The notes below the pieces were generated by a model. It worked only from the letters and a program-made list of their open reading frames with translations, did no database searches and was not told where the DNA came from. A stretch of DNA of 64,000 nt from Streptomyces shenzhenensis (GTDB taxonomy: Bacteria > Actinomycetota > Actinomycetes > Streptomycetales > Streptomycetaceae): positions 141,683 to 205,682 of the forward strand of contig NZ_PENI01000015.1 in assembly GCF_003688995.1 (NCBI RefSeq), written 5' to 3'. Shown in pieces: positions 29,085 to 36,970 of the stretch. Position 1 is the first letter of the stretch, and each line of letters begins with the position of its first letter. The translations under genes were made by a program, and so were the position numbers.

Positions 29085-31715
29085 TCACGCGAGGCTCGGC
29101 AGCTCCTCCGTCCCCGGCACGTGCTGGAACACGTCGTTCCCGCCCGCTCCGCCGAGCAGATACGCCTGTGCCTCGCCCACGTGGAAGTACATCCCGTGCA
29201 GCTCCAGCGAACCGTTCGCCCGTGCCCGCGCCACCGAGTCATGGGCGTGCAGGTGCTCCAACTGCTGGACCACATTGGTCAGGCAGAGCTGCTCCGCCGC
29301 GTCCGCGGCCGGCCGCCCGGCCAGCCGTGCCCAGGGGCGGCTGTCGTCGGCCATCCGCTCCAGACTCGGCTGCCCGTGCCGCAGCCAGCGGCCGAGCGGC
29401 GTCTGCCCGTCCCCGGGGGCGGAGTTGAGGAGGGCTTGCATGGCCCCGCACCCGGAGTGCCCGCACACCGTGATGGACCGCACCTTCAGCACGTCCACCG
29501 CGTACTCGATCGCGGCCGCCACCGAGTCGTCGCCCTTCTCCTCGCCCGGAAGCGGCACCAGGTTGCCGACATTACGGACGACGAAGAGGTCACCGGGACC
29601 ACTGGAAGTGATCATCGACGTGACGAGTCGGGAGTCGGCGCAGGTGAGGAAGAGCTGGGACGGCCGCTGCCCCTCCCGCGCCAGCCGCGCCAGCTCATCC
29701 CGCACCAGGGGCGCGGTGTTGCGCTGGAACGCGCTGATCCCTCGGGCCAGTTCATGCCCACCCAAGCTGTCGGTAGCGTTCGTGCCGGTGCTGGAGCGAG
29801 CGTCGGGGTTGGCCCCGGCCCCGGCCCCAGCCCCGGTCCTGGTGCCGGGGCCGGAGTGGGTGCCTTGGTCCGAGCCCGACGCCGAGCCCGTGCCGGGGCC
29901 GAGGGCTGGGCTCGTGCCGGGGCCGGAGGCGGCGTGGACCGGGCCGGTGCTGGGACCGGAGTCCGAGCCGGTGTCGACGCCGGCGCCGCCTCCGCCACCG
30001 ACGCCGCCTTGTGCGCCGGTCTCGCCGTTCGGCAGCCCGGTCCCGTCAGGCGTCCGGTGTCCGGATGCACCGTCGCCCGACGCGCCGCCCCGAAGGCCCT
30101 GGCCGCCGGACGGCATGACGCACTGGTGGTTGCGCCACGGTGTCCAGGGCCGGCAGTGGCATTCGGCGGAGGCCGTCCGCTCGCTGGTCCGGAGCCCGGT
30201 ACGGCAGCCGGTCAGCTCGGTGGTGCCGCCCTGCGCGGTGTGCGAGGTCCGCCAGTCCTGCAGTGACTCGTACGCCGCGTGGTCCATGAACGAACCGTCC
30301 AACTCCACGACGGCGTGGGCGCCTTGGGGTGCGAGATGCAGGGCCCGGCTGAGCCGGGGGACCGCCAGGAACGTCAACTGTCCGCGTACATGTACGTAAT
30401 GGACTCCCCCTTTCTCTTCGTGCGTGATACGGGTGCGGGTGAGGCGGTGCATGGCGACGGCGACGGCCACGGCGACCCCGAGCGCCACTCCCTCCAGGAC
30501 ACCCAGGAACACCACGCCGAGTGTGGTGACGGCGTACACCAGCACTTCTCTGTGGCGGGTCACCGTGCGGATGTGGTGCAGCGACACCATCTGGATGCCG
30601 ACGGCCATCACCAGGGCGGCGAGCGAGGCGAGCGGGATGAGGTCCAGGACCGGAACCATCAGCAGCGCGGCGACTACTACGAAAACGCCGTGCAGCATCG
30701 TGGAGTTCCGGCTCACGGCACCGGATTGCACATTCGCCGAACTCCGCACCGCCACGCCCGCGACCGGCAGCCCGCCGAGGGCCCCGGAGGCGATGTTGGC
30801 CGCACCCTGTCCGAGCAGCTCCCGGTCCAGGTCGGAGCGGCCGACGCGGGGCTCGGGCGCGGGCCGGGCGGCGACCATCTTGTCCACGGCGACCGCGCCC
30901 AGCAATGACTGCACGCTGCACACCAGCGTGGTGGTGAAGACGGCGGCGGCCAGGCCGAGCACCGGTCCGTCGGGCAGCCCGGCGAGGGCATGGCTGCCCC
31001 AGGACGGCAGGTCGACCTTGGGCAGGATGAGCCCGGCGAGCGATGCGGTGACGGTGGCCCCGGTGACGGCCACGAGGGCGGCCGGGATCCTGCGCAGCAG
31101 CCGGCCGGGCCGGCCGGGCAGCCGCGGCCAGGCCAGGAGCACGATCAGGGTCAGCGCGCTCATCGACACCGCGGCGGGGTGCAGGCCGATCAACTGGGCG
31201 GGCAGCGCGAGGATGTTGTCGATGACCTCGCTCTGCGGGGTGCCGCCCAGCACGACGTGCAGCTGGGAGATGGCGATGGTGACGCCGATGCCGGCGAGCA
31301 TGCCGTGCACCACGGCAGGGCTGACGGCGAGGGCGGTGCGGGCCACCCGCAGGCAGCCCAGGCCCAGTTGGGCGAGGCCGGCGAGGACGGTGATGGCGCA
31401 GGTGGTACGCCATCCGTAGCGGTGGATCAGATCGGCGGTGACGACCGTGAGCCCGGCGGCGGGGCCGCTGACCTGGAGCGGGCTGCCGCCCAGCCGTCCG
31501 GCCACGAGTCCGCCGACAGCGGCGGCGACCAGGCCGGCCTGGAGCGGCGCACCGGTGGCGAGGGCGATGCCGAGAGAGAGGGGGAGGGCGATCAGGAAGA
31601 CCGCGATCGACGCGGACAGATCGGCGCCCGCGATGCGGAACCGGCGGTGCGGGGCGGGAGGCGGGCTGTGTGGCTGGGGCAGGTGATGGGGTCGGGTGTG
31701 GACGCAGGCTGACAT
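29085..31715 (-). CDS. SulP-family anion transporter fused to beta-carbonic anhydrase
   Basis: An 876-residue fusion. About 10-12 membrane helices (starting IAVFLIALPLSLGIALATG) and the SulP signature region come first, then a degenerate STAS-like segment (YVHVRGQLTFLAVPRLSRAL). A ~120-residue Gly/Thr/Ser linker follows, then a beta-class carbonic anhydrase with zinc ligands Cys692, Asp694/Arg696 (CADSR) and His753-x-x-Cys756 (GHSGC). Such fusions are known and proposed to import bicarbonate. ATG at 31715 follows GGAGGAGA; the frame extends 27 codons further without a better start. It stands alone with its own terminator. Confidence 0.9.
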   Translation of the reverse strand: MSACVHTRPHHLPQPHSPPPAPHRRFRIAGADLSASIAVFLIALPLSLGIALATGAPLQAGLVAAAVGGLVAGRLGGSPLQVSGPAAGLTVVTADLIHRYGWRTTCAITVLAGLAQLGLGCLRVARTALAVSPAVVHGMLAGIGVTIAISQLHVVLGGTPQSEVIDNILALPAQLIGLHPAAVSMSALTLIVLLAWPRLPGRPGRLLRRIPAALVAVTGATVTASLAGLILPKVDLPSWGSHALAGLPDGPVLGLAAAVFTTTLVCSVQSLLGAVAVDKMVAARPAPEPRVGRSDLDRELLGQGAANIASGALGGLPVAGVAVRSSANVQSGAVSRNSTMLHGVFVVVAALLMVPVLDLIPLASLAALVMAVGIQMVSLHHIRTVTRHREVLVYAVTTLGVVFLGVLEGVALGVAVAVAVAMHRLTRTRITHEEKGGVHYVHVRGQLTFLAVPRLSRALHLAPQGAHAVVELDGSFMDHAAYESLQDWRTSHTAQGGTTELTGCRTGLRTSERTASAECHCRPWTPWRNHQCVMPSGGQGLRGGASGDGASGHRTPDGTGLPNGETGAQGGVGGGGGAGVDTGSDSGPSTGPVHAASGPGTSPALGPGTGSASGSDQGTHSGPGTRTGAGAGAGANPDARSSTGTNATDSLGGHELARGISAFQRNTAPLVRDELARLAREGQRPSQLFLTCADSRLVTSMITSSGPGDLFVVRNVGNLVPLPGEEKGDDSVAAAIEYAVDVLKVRSITVCGHSGCGAMQALLNSAPGDGQTPLGRWLRHGQPSLERMADDSRPWARLAGRPAADAAEQLCLTNVVQQLEHLHAHDSVARARANGSLELHGMYFHVGEAQAYLLGGAGGNDVFQHVPGTEELPSLA

Positions 31716-32047
31716 GCTTCCCGTCTCCTCCGGGGCAGCGCGGTCGCGGAATGGGGGTTCCCGTAGACGAACGGGGCGGGCGCGGCCGTGGGTCACGGCG
31801 TGCAGTGGCGGGATGAATCAACACTCAGTAAATGAATCGTAATTCCAAGTAAAGGTCATGCATACATTTTCTACGCAAATGGTGCATGAATTCACCTATT
31901 AAGGTGAATTCAATGATTTATCAGCTTGTCTTATTAATTCCTTCTCGGTCCCATGCGACCTTGACGTCGCTGTCGGCACACCCCGGCACGTCGCCGCAAA
32001 ACGCCTGATCAGCGTTTGCCTGAGAGAAGGAAGAAGGTGGGCGGAAC
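31716..32047. promoter_or_regulatory. AT-rich divergent regulatory region with two palindromes
   Basis: Between two divergent genes. 31810-31935 is strikingly AT-rich for this genome. TGAATTCACCT / AGGTGAATTCA (31887-31912, 4-base loop) is a perfect inverted repeat. A second imperfect one centres on TGATCA (31997-32018). Ribosome site AAGGAAG is at 32028-32034. Confidence 0.6.
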
Positions 32048-33313
32048 ATGGCCGCCAACCAGAGGATCGCCGTGGGCGCCATGGTCGCCGCGGCGTGTGC
32101 CGCGTCGCTCGCCGGTTGCGCGACCGGCTCCAGTGGTTCCAAGGAGGGGGCGCCCGGCCCGGTGAAGGGAGCGCCGGCGCCGAACAGTGTGCTCCGTCTG
32201 ATCGGCGACGGATCCACCGCTTATACCGGGGCGCAGCCCCACCTGCCCAAGCCCGAGCGGCTCAAGTCCGGCGAGAAGCCACCGCAGTTCGTGGTGTTCT
32301 CCTGGGACGGCGCGGGCGAGGACAGCCAGAAGCTGTTCTCCCACTTCCGCAAGGTCGCCAAGGCCAACAACGCCACCATGACCTACTTCCTCAGCGGCGT
32401 GTACATGCTGCCGGAGGGCAAGCGTGACCTCTACCATCCCCCGCAGCACTCGCCGGGCCGTTCCGACATCGGCTTCAACGACGAGAAGGGGATCGCCGAC
32501 ACCGTCCAGCAACTGCGTCTGGCCTGGCTGGAGGGCAACGAGATCGGCACTCACTTCAACGGGCACTTCTGCGGCCCCGACGGCGGGGCCGGCGAGTGGT
32601 CGGTGGGGGACTGGAAGAACGAGATCGCCCAGGCCAAGAAGTTCGTGAAGAACTGGAAGACGAACAGCGGCCTGACGAACTCCCCGCCGCTGCCCTTCGA
32701 CTACGACAAGGAGCTGATCGGCGCCCGCACTCCCTGCCTGGAGGGTCAGAAGAACTTCATGAAGGCGGCCCGCGAAATGGGCTTCCGTTATGACACCAGC
32801 GGCGTCAACAACCAGGTCTGGCCCAAGAAGAAGGAAGGGCTGTGGGACCTGTCGATGCAGCTCGTGCCGTTCCCCGGACACACCAACGAGCAACTGACCA
32901 TGGACTACAACTTCATGGTCAGCCAGTCAGGCACCTCGACCCAGGGTGACCCCGACAAGCACGGCTACTGGGGCGACCAGATGCGGGACGGGCTGCTGAA
33001 GGGCTTCTCCCGGGCCTACGACGGCAACCGTGCCCCCCTGGTCATCGGCAACCACTTCGAGTCCTGGAACGGCGGTACCTATATGCGGGCCGTCGACGAG
33101 GTCGTCGAGCGGGTGTGCAACAAGCCCGACGTGCGCTGTGTGTCCTTCCGGCAGCTCGCCGACTGGCTGGACGCCCAGGACCCGCAGACTCTGGCGAAGC
33201 TGCGCACCCTGGAGGTGGGCGAGGCGCCCAAGCAGGGCTGGGCCTCCTTCCTCTCGGCCCGCCCGGCCCCGGCCCCGAAGGGGGTGCCCGGGGGGCCGGC
33301 GGTCAAGCAGTAG
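32048..33313 (+). CDS. Polysaccharide deacetylase-like lipoprotein
   Basis: A 421-residue lipoprotein precursor with lipobox LAGC (Cys24). The mature part resembles NodB-type deacetylases: VVFSWDGAGED near residue 85 supplies the first Asp motif, and GNEIGTHFNGHFCG near 170 gives the two metal His residues (GTHFNGH, variant of H-x(3)-H). A late VIGNHFESWN may supply the third motif. It should act outside the membrane on cell-wall or exopolysaccharide. It converges with the next gene, only 3 bases apart. Confidence 0.82.
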   Translation: MAANQRIAVGAMVAAACAASLAGCATGSSGSKEGAPGPVKGAPAPNSVLRLIGDGSTAYTGAQPHLPKPERLKSGEKPPQFVVFSWDGAGEDSQKLFSHFRKVAKANNATMTYFLSGVYMLPEGKRDLYHPPQHSPGRSDIGFNDEKGIADTVQQLRLAWLEGNEIGTHFNGHFCGPDGGAGEWSVGDWKNEIAQAKKFVKNWKTNSGLTNSPPLPFDYDKELIGARTPCLEGQKNFMKAAREMGFRYDTSGVNNQVWPKKKEGLWDLSMQLVPFPGHTNEQLTMDYNFMVSQSGTSTQGDPDKHGYWGDQMRDGLLKGFSRAYDGNRAPLVIGNHFESWNGGTYMRAVDEVVERVCNKPDVRCVSFRQLADWLDAQDPQTLAKLRTLEVGEAPKQGWASFLSARPAPAPKGVPGGPAVKQ

Positions 33314-33316
33314 CCG

Positions 33317-34297
33317 TCAGGCGGGAGCGGCGACACTCTCGCCCAGCACGTACCCGGGGTCGACCTGCGCCGCCAGGTCGGCCCCGGTGCGCTCGTTGCC
33401 CCATGCCTCGGCGTTCTTCAGATGGAAGTGCACCATCTGTCGTGTGTAGCGCTCCCAGTCCCGCATCTCGTACGTCGCGTCGGCGGCGACCCGGAGCTTG
33501 CGCAGGGCCCGGCGGTTGACGTCCTCCAGGAGTTCGAACCGCGGCGGCCTGCCCTTCTCCATCGCGCGCACCCAGTCCGAGTGCCCGACGGTCACGAGCA
33601 GGTCGTCCCCGACCTCCGCGCGCAGGAAGTCGAGGTCCTCCTGGCCCTGCACCTTGTTGCCCACGACCTGCAGGACGATGCCGAAGTCCCGGGCGTACTC
33701 CTTGTACTGGCGGTAGACGGAGACCCCCTTCCGGGTCGGCTCGGCGACGAGGAACGTGATGTCGAAGCGGGTGAACATGCCGGAGGCGAAGGAGTCCGAG
33801 CCCGCCGTCATGTCGACCACGACGTACTCGTCGCGGCCGTCGACGAGGTGGTTGAGGAGCAGCTCCACCGCTCCGGTCTTGGAGTGGTAGCAGGCGACCC
33901 CCAGGTCGGCGTCCGTGAAGGGCCCGGTGACCATCAAACGGACGGCGCCGCCGTCGAGTTCCACCGGTCGAGCGCAGGCGTCGTACACCGGATTCGGCTC
34001 CCGCACCCGGACCAGCCGCGAGCCCTCGCCGGGCGGGGTCGTCTTGATCATCGTCTCGGCGGAGGCGATGCGCGGGTTCGCGCCGCGCAGGTGGTTCTTG
34101 ATCAGTGGCAGCTGCTCGCCCATCGCGGGCAGCGCGGCCGCTTCCGCCTCGCCGAGGCCGAGGGCCGCGCCGAGGTGCTGGTTGATGTCGGCGTCGATGG
34201 CGAGGACCGGCGCGCCCGTGGCCACGAGATGGCGGACGAAGAGGGAGGAGAGCGTGGTCTTGCCGCTGCCGCCCTTCCCGACGAAAGCAATTTTCAT
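33317..34297 (-). CDS. MinD/ParA/CooC-like ATPase
   Basis: A 326-residue P-loop ATPase. The deviant Walker A GKGGSGKTT is at residues 7-15, then the AIDADINQH motif, a VVVDMTAGSD switch II and a FLVAEPTRKGVSVY segment. The family (CooC-type) inserts metals or localises complexes, and the target here is unknown. ATG at 34297 is chosen because the Walker A normally lies near the N-terminus; the frame extends upstream. It is divergent from the Fic-like gene. Confidence 0.83.
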   Translation of the reverse strand: MKIAFVGKGGSGKTTLSSLFVRHLVATGAPVLAIDADINQHLGAALGLGEAEAAALPAMGEQLPLIKNHLRGANPRIASAETMIKTTPPGEGSRLVRVREPNPVYDACARPVELDGGAVRLMVTGPFTDADLGVACYHSKTGAVELLLNHLVDGRDEYVVVDMTAGSDSFASGMFTRFDITFLVAEPTRKGVSVYRQYKEYARDFGIVLQVVGNKVQGQEDLDFLRAEVGDDLLVTVGHSDWVRAMEKGRPPRFELLEDVNRRALRKLRVAADATYEMRDWERYTRQMVHFHLKNAEAWGNERTGADLAAQVDPGYVLGESVAAPA

Positions 34298-34387
34298 GTT
34301 CACGAAGCGTAGTCGGGCGATAGCTGTCCGTGGCGATCTGTGAGAAGAAGACCACTCCTTCGTGGGGCGGGCGCGCGGGGTGCGTAG

Positions 34388-34409
34388 TGTCGTACTCATG
34401 AGTACGACA
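34388..34409. promoter_or_regulatory. 22-bp perfect palindrome over the start codon
   Basis: Arms TGTCGTACTCA / TGAGTACGACA meet at the centre, with the ATG of the Fic-like gene at 34398-34400. A TAGTGT -10-like hexamer (34385-34390) ends 7 bases before the ATG, suggesting a leaderless mRNA with an operator on top. Confidence 0.7.
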
Positions 34410-35222
34410 GGCGCGACCACCGATCCGCTCGCGGCCCTGGGTTCGCTGCCCGGTGTGGCCGAGTCCGTGGAGTCCGTGCGCAAGGCCGTGGACCGGGTCT
34501 ACGGGCACCGGATCATGCGGCGCCGCAGCAACGAGATCACCTCGGAGGCGGCACTGCGCGGCGCGCGGGGCTCCGCGGCGCTGTCCGGTGCGGACTGGGC
34601 CCTGGAGGAGGTGCGGCGGCGCACCGACTTCGGTGCCGATGACGACGCGCGCGTGCTCGGCGCCGCCCTCAGGCTGACCGCGGAGGCAGGCCAACTGCTG
34701 TCCGTCTGGCGGCAGTCGCCCCTGCGGGTGCTGGCCCGGCTGCACCTGGTGGCCGCCGCGAGCGGCACGGACGCGGTGGGCCGGCCGCGCCAGAGCGGCG
34801 AGCCGGTCGAGGAGCCGCTGATCGAGCTGCCGCTGCCCGGCGCGGACGAGGTGTCCGGCCGGCTGGAAGGGCTCGCGGAGCTGATCCTCGCGGGGAGCGC
34901 CGCGCCCGCCCTGGTGACGGCGGCCGTCGTGCACGGCGAGCTGCTCGCGCTGCGCCCCTTCGCCTCCCACAACGGCCTCGTCGCGCGCGCGGCCGGGCGG
35001 ATCGTCCTGGTCGGCAGCGGCCTGGACCCCAAGTCGGTCTGCCCCGCCGAGGTGGGGCATGCGGAATTGGGACGCGCGGCCTATCTGGCGGCCCTCGGCG
35101 GCTATGTCTCGGGCACCCCGGAGGGCATGGCCGCCTGGATCGCCCACTGCGGCAGGGCGATCGAGCTGGGGGTGCGCGAGTCGACGGCGGTGTGTGAGGC
35201 GCTGCAGCGTGGCGCGGCCTGA
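34398..35222 (+). CDS. Fic/DOC-like protein with degenerate active site
   Basis: A 274-residue helical protein. The segment VHGELLALRPFASHNGLVARAAGR aligns with the Fic motif HPFxx(D/E)GNGRxxR but has Arg for the catalytic His, and the GNGR loop reads HNGLVAR (written in parts: LRPFASHNG and LVARAAGR). AMPylation activity is therefore doubtful. Orthologues in other Streptomyces are often labelled oxidoreductase, for which I see no cofactor motif. It begins in the palindrome above and is followed by a strong terminator. Confidence 0.68.
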   Translation: MSTTGATTDPLAALGSLPGVAESVESVRKAVDRVYGHRIMRRRSNEITSEAALRGARGSAALSGADWALEEVRRRTDFGADDDARVLGAALRLTAEAGQLLSVWRQSPLRVLARLHLVAAASGTDAVGRPRQSGEPVEEPLIELPLPGADEVSGRLEGLAELILAGSAAPALVTAAVVHGELLALRPFASHNGLVARAAGRIVLVGSGLDPKSVCPAEVGHAELGRAAYLAALGGYVSGTPEGMAAWIAHCGRAIELGVRESTAVCEALQRGAA

Positions 35223-35233
35223 GAGCAGGGCTG

Positions 35234-35261
35234 CGGCGGTACGAGGGCTCGTACCGCCGCT
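35234..35261 (+). terminator. Terminator of the Fic-like gene
   Basis: 13-bp perfect arms GCGGCGGTACGAG / CTCGTACCGCCGC separated by two bases, starting 12 bases after the stop. Confidence 0.85.
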
Positions 35262-35554
35262 GGCATGCTCACCGGGTTACCAGGCGTCCTCGATGTATTG
35301 CCCATCAGGCCGGGAACTTCGCCCGTCACCTGGTGTGGCTGGCCCGTATTCGACGGGTCGACGTCGCGTGGGTGCTCGGTGTCCATGCTCGGTCCGTGGG
35401 GCCGAATGCGTCTGAAAAGGTGATCCTCTCGGATGTCCTTTGGTCTCGCGGGCCTTGAATCCTTTGTACTGCAAGCCCGGAGCAAGCGGAACCCTCGGGT
35501 AAAGTTCTTTACTTTTAGGTTCAAATGCCTATCAACCGGGCGGTGGTGCGCGGA
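35262..35554. other. Intergenic region, possible place of a 6S-like RNA
   Basis: No ORF is supported. A GTAAAG/CTTTAC inverted repeat is at 35500-35513. From memory, a 6S-like small RNA (scr3559) was described in the corresponding interval of S. coelicolor; I cannot recognise its fold here. Confidence 0.35.
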
Positions 35555-36388
35555 TCAGGCGACGGAGCTGCGCCGCCGGGACGCGTACCAGACCAGGCCT
35601 GCGGTGGCGGCCGCCGCGCCTATCGCGGCGGCCGCCACCAGGACCGGACGCGGCGGTGCCGACAGCGAGGGCAGCCGCTGCTTGAGCCGGACCGGTCGGT
35701 GGAAGTCCAGAATCGGCCACCCGCGCGCGAGTGCCTCGCGGCGCAGCGCCCGGTCCGGGTTCACGGCGTGCGGATGCCCGACGGCCCGGAGCATCGGCAG
35801 GTCGGTCGCCGAGTCGCTGTAGGCGTAGCAGCGGTCGAGGTCGTACCCCTCGGACTCGGCCAGTTCCTTGACCGCTTCGGCCTTGGTGGGGCCGTACGCG
35901 TAGTACTCCACCTCACCGGTGAAGCAGCCGTCGTCGCCCACGACCATGCGGGTGGCCACCACCCGGTCGGCGCCGAGCAGTTCGCCGATCGGCTCGACCA
36001 CCTCAGCGCCCGACGTGGACACGATCACGACGTCACGCCCGGCCGTGTGATGCTCCTCGATGAGGGAGGCGGCTTCGTCGTAGATGATCGGGTCGATCAG
36101 GTCGTGCAGGGTCTCGGCGACGATCTCTTTGACCTGCTGGACGTTCCAGCCGCGGCACAGGGTGGACAGGTACTCGCGCATGCGCTCCATCTGGTCGTGG
36201 TCCATGCCACCGACCAGGAAGACGAACTGCGCGTACGCGGTACGCAGCGCGGCCCTGCGGTTGATCAGTCCGCCTTGGTAGAACGACTTGCTGAAGGTGA
36301 GCGTGCTCGACTTCGCAATGACCGTCTTGTCCAGGTCAAAGAAGGCCGCTGTGCGGGGCAAGGAGTGGTTTTCCACGCCCCTGAGCAT
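35555..36388 (-). CDS. HAD-superfamily subfamily IB hydrolase with C-terminal membrane helix
   Basis: A 277-residue phosphatase-like protein. Motif I FFDLDKT carries Asp18 and Asp20, motif II VVIVSTSG, and motif III/IV K(AEAVKEL)..CYAYSDSATDLPML. The C-terminus (PVLVAAAAIGAAAATAGLVW) is a membrane anchor followed by basic residues. Streptomyces homologues are annotated as inhibitors of morphological differentiation or as SerB-like, so a phosphomonoesterase role at the membrane is likely, substrate unknown. ATG at 36388 with GGTGGG upstream. Confidence 0.85.
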   Translation of the reverse strand: MLRGVENHSLPRTAAFFDLDKTVIAKSSTLTFSKSFYQGGLINRRAALRTAYAQFVFLVGGMDHDQMERMREYLSTLCRGWNVQQVKEIVAETLHDLIDPIIYDEAASLIEEHHTAGRDVVIVSTSGAEVVEPIGELLGADRVVATRMVVGDDGCFTGEVEYYAYGPTKAEAVKELAESEGYDLDRCYAYSDSATDLPMLRAVGHPHAVNPDRALRREALARGWPILDFHRPVRLKQRLPSLSAPPRPVLVAAAAIGAAAATAGLVWYASRRRSSVA

Positions 36389-36413
36389 AGGCGCCCACCA
36401 TTCGGCGTAAGGT

Positions 36414-36632
36414 GGGGCGTGTGGGTTTGCCTGAGAGGGCTCTCGGGTACACCATGGAAGTCACGGATCGTTCGCGACCGTGCTAACCCGGTCCGGCTCC
36501 TCCCCCCCCGAGTCGGCCGTGGGGACGACCCCCGCTCTCCCCCCCGGCGGGGGTCGTCGCATGTCCGGATGGGTTTTCCGCTTCTCCGGGCGGTCTCGGG
36601 GCCATGGCGGGGCGGCGTGAGCCGCCCTTTTT
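36414..36632 (+). ncRNA. Candidate non-coding RNA with two terminator-like hairpins
   Basis: No real ORF, but an ordered set of stems is visible: GGGTT (36423) with AACCC (36485), a GAGA/TCTC hairpin, a CACGG (36462)/CCGTG (36478) hairpin, then a 12-bp hairpin GACGACCCCCGC (36524) / GCGGGGGTCGTC (36547), and finally GGGCGGC-GTGA-GCCGCCC followed by TTTTT at 36610-36632. A TAAGGT -10-like box lies at 36408. It could be an sRNA or a leader. The strand is inferred from the T-run. Confidence 0.45.
36610..36632 (+). terminator. Intrinsic terminator with T-run
   Basis: 7-bp GC stem GGGCGGC / GCCGCCC, GTGA loop, five T residues. Confidence 0.85.
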
Positions 36633-36970
36633 GTATGCCTGCGATCTGTTACTGAGGGTAGTCGCGAGAGTGCGCTGCGGCAGTCGTACGGCCACTCGTA
36701 CGCGGCTCACCGGTATGGGTGACGGCGATATTCACAACTGCCGAGTTGTCCACAGTTTTCGACCAAGATCCACATGATTTCCGGGATCGCTGCACCGTGA
36801 TTCCCACGCGCTCCGCTCGCCGCGAGTTCACGGCCGGTTCCGTTTGTCGGCGCGCGTTTGGCCGGTTCGTATCGGCCGTTCATATGAAGGCCGGACGCCG
36901 GTTCTTCACACGTTCGGGAATCGCATGGCCGCGTCATGCCGCGCGGAGATGCAGCGAAGGGGGAGCACAC
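36633..36970. other. Upstream region of the Tad cluster
   Basis: No gene seen. It holds the AAGGGGGA ribosome site (36957-36964) of the first Tad gene, and one DnaA-box-like TTGTCCACA (36746-36754). Confidence 0.5.

Noticed and set aside
36454..36486. Ten-codon ORF MEVTDRSRPC that looks like a leader peptide
   Set aside because: No ribosome site, and the bases are involved in predicted stems; attenuation is not supported.
36746..36754. DnaA-box-like TTGTCCACA
   Set aside because: A single copy here (another inside tadC at 40148); no cluster, so no origin is claimed.
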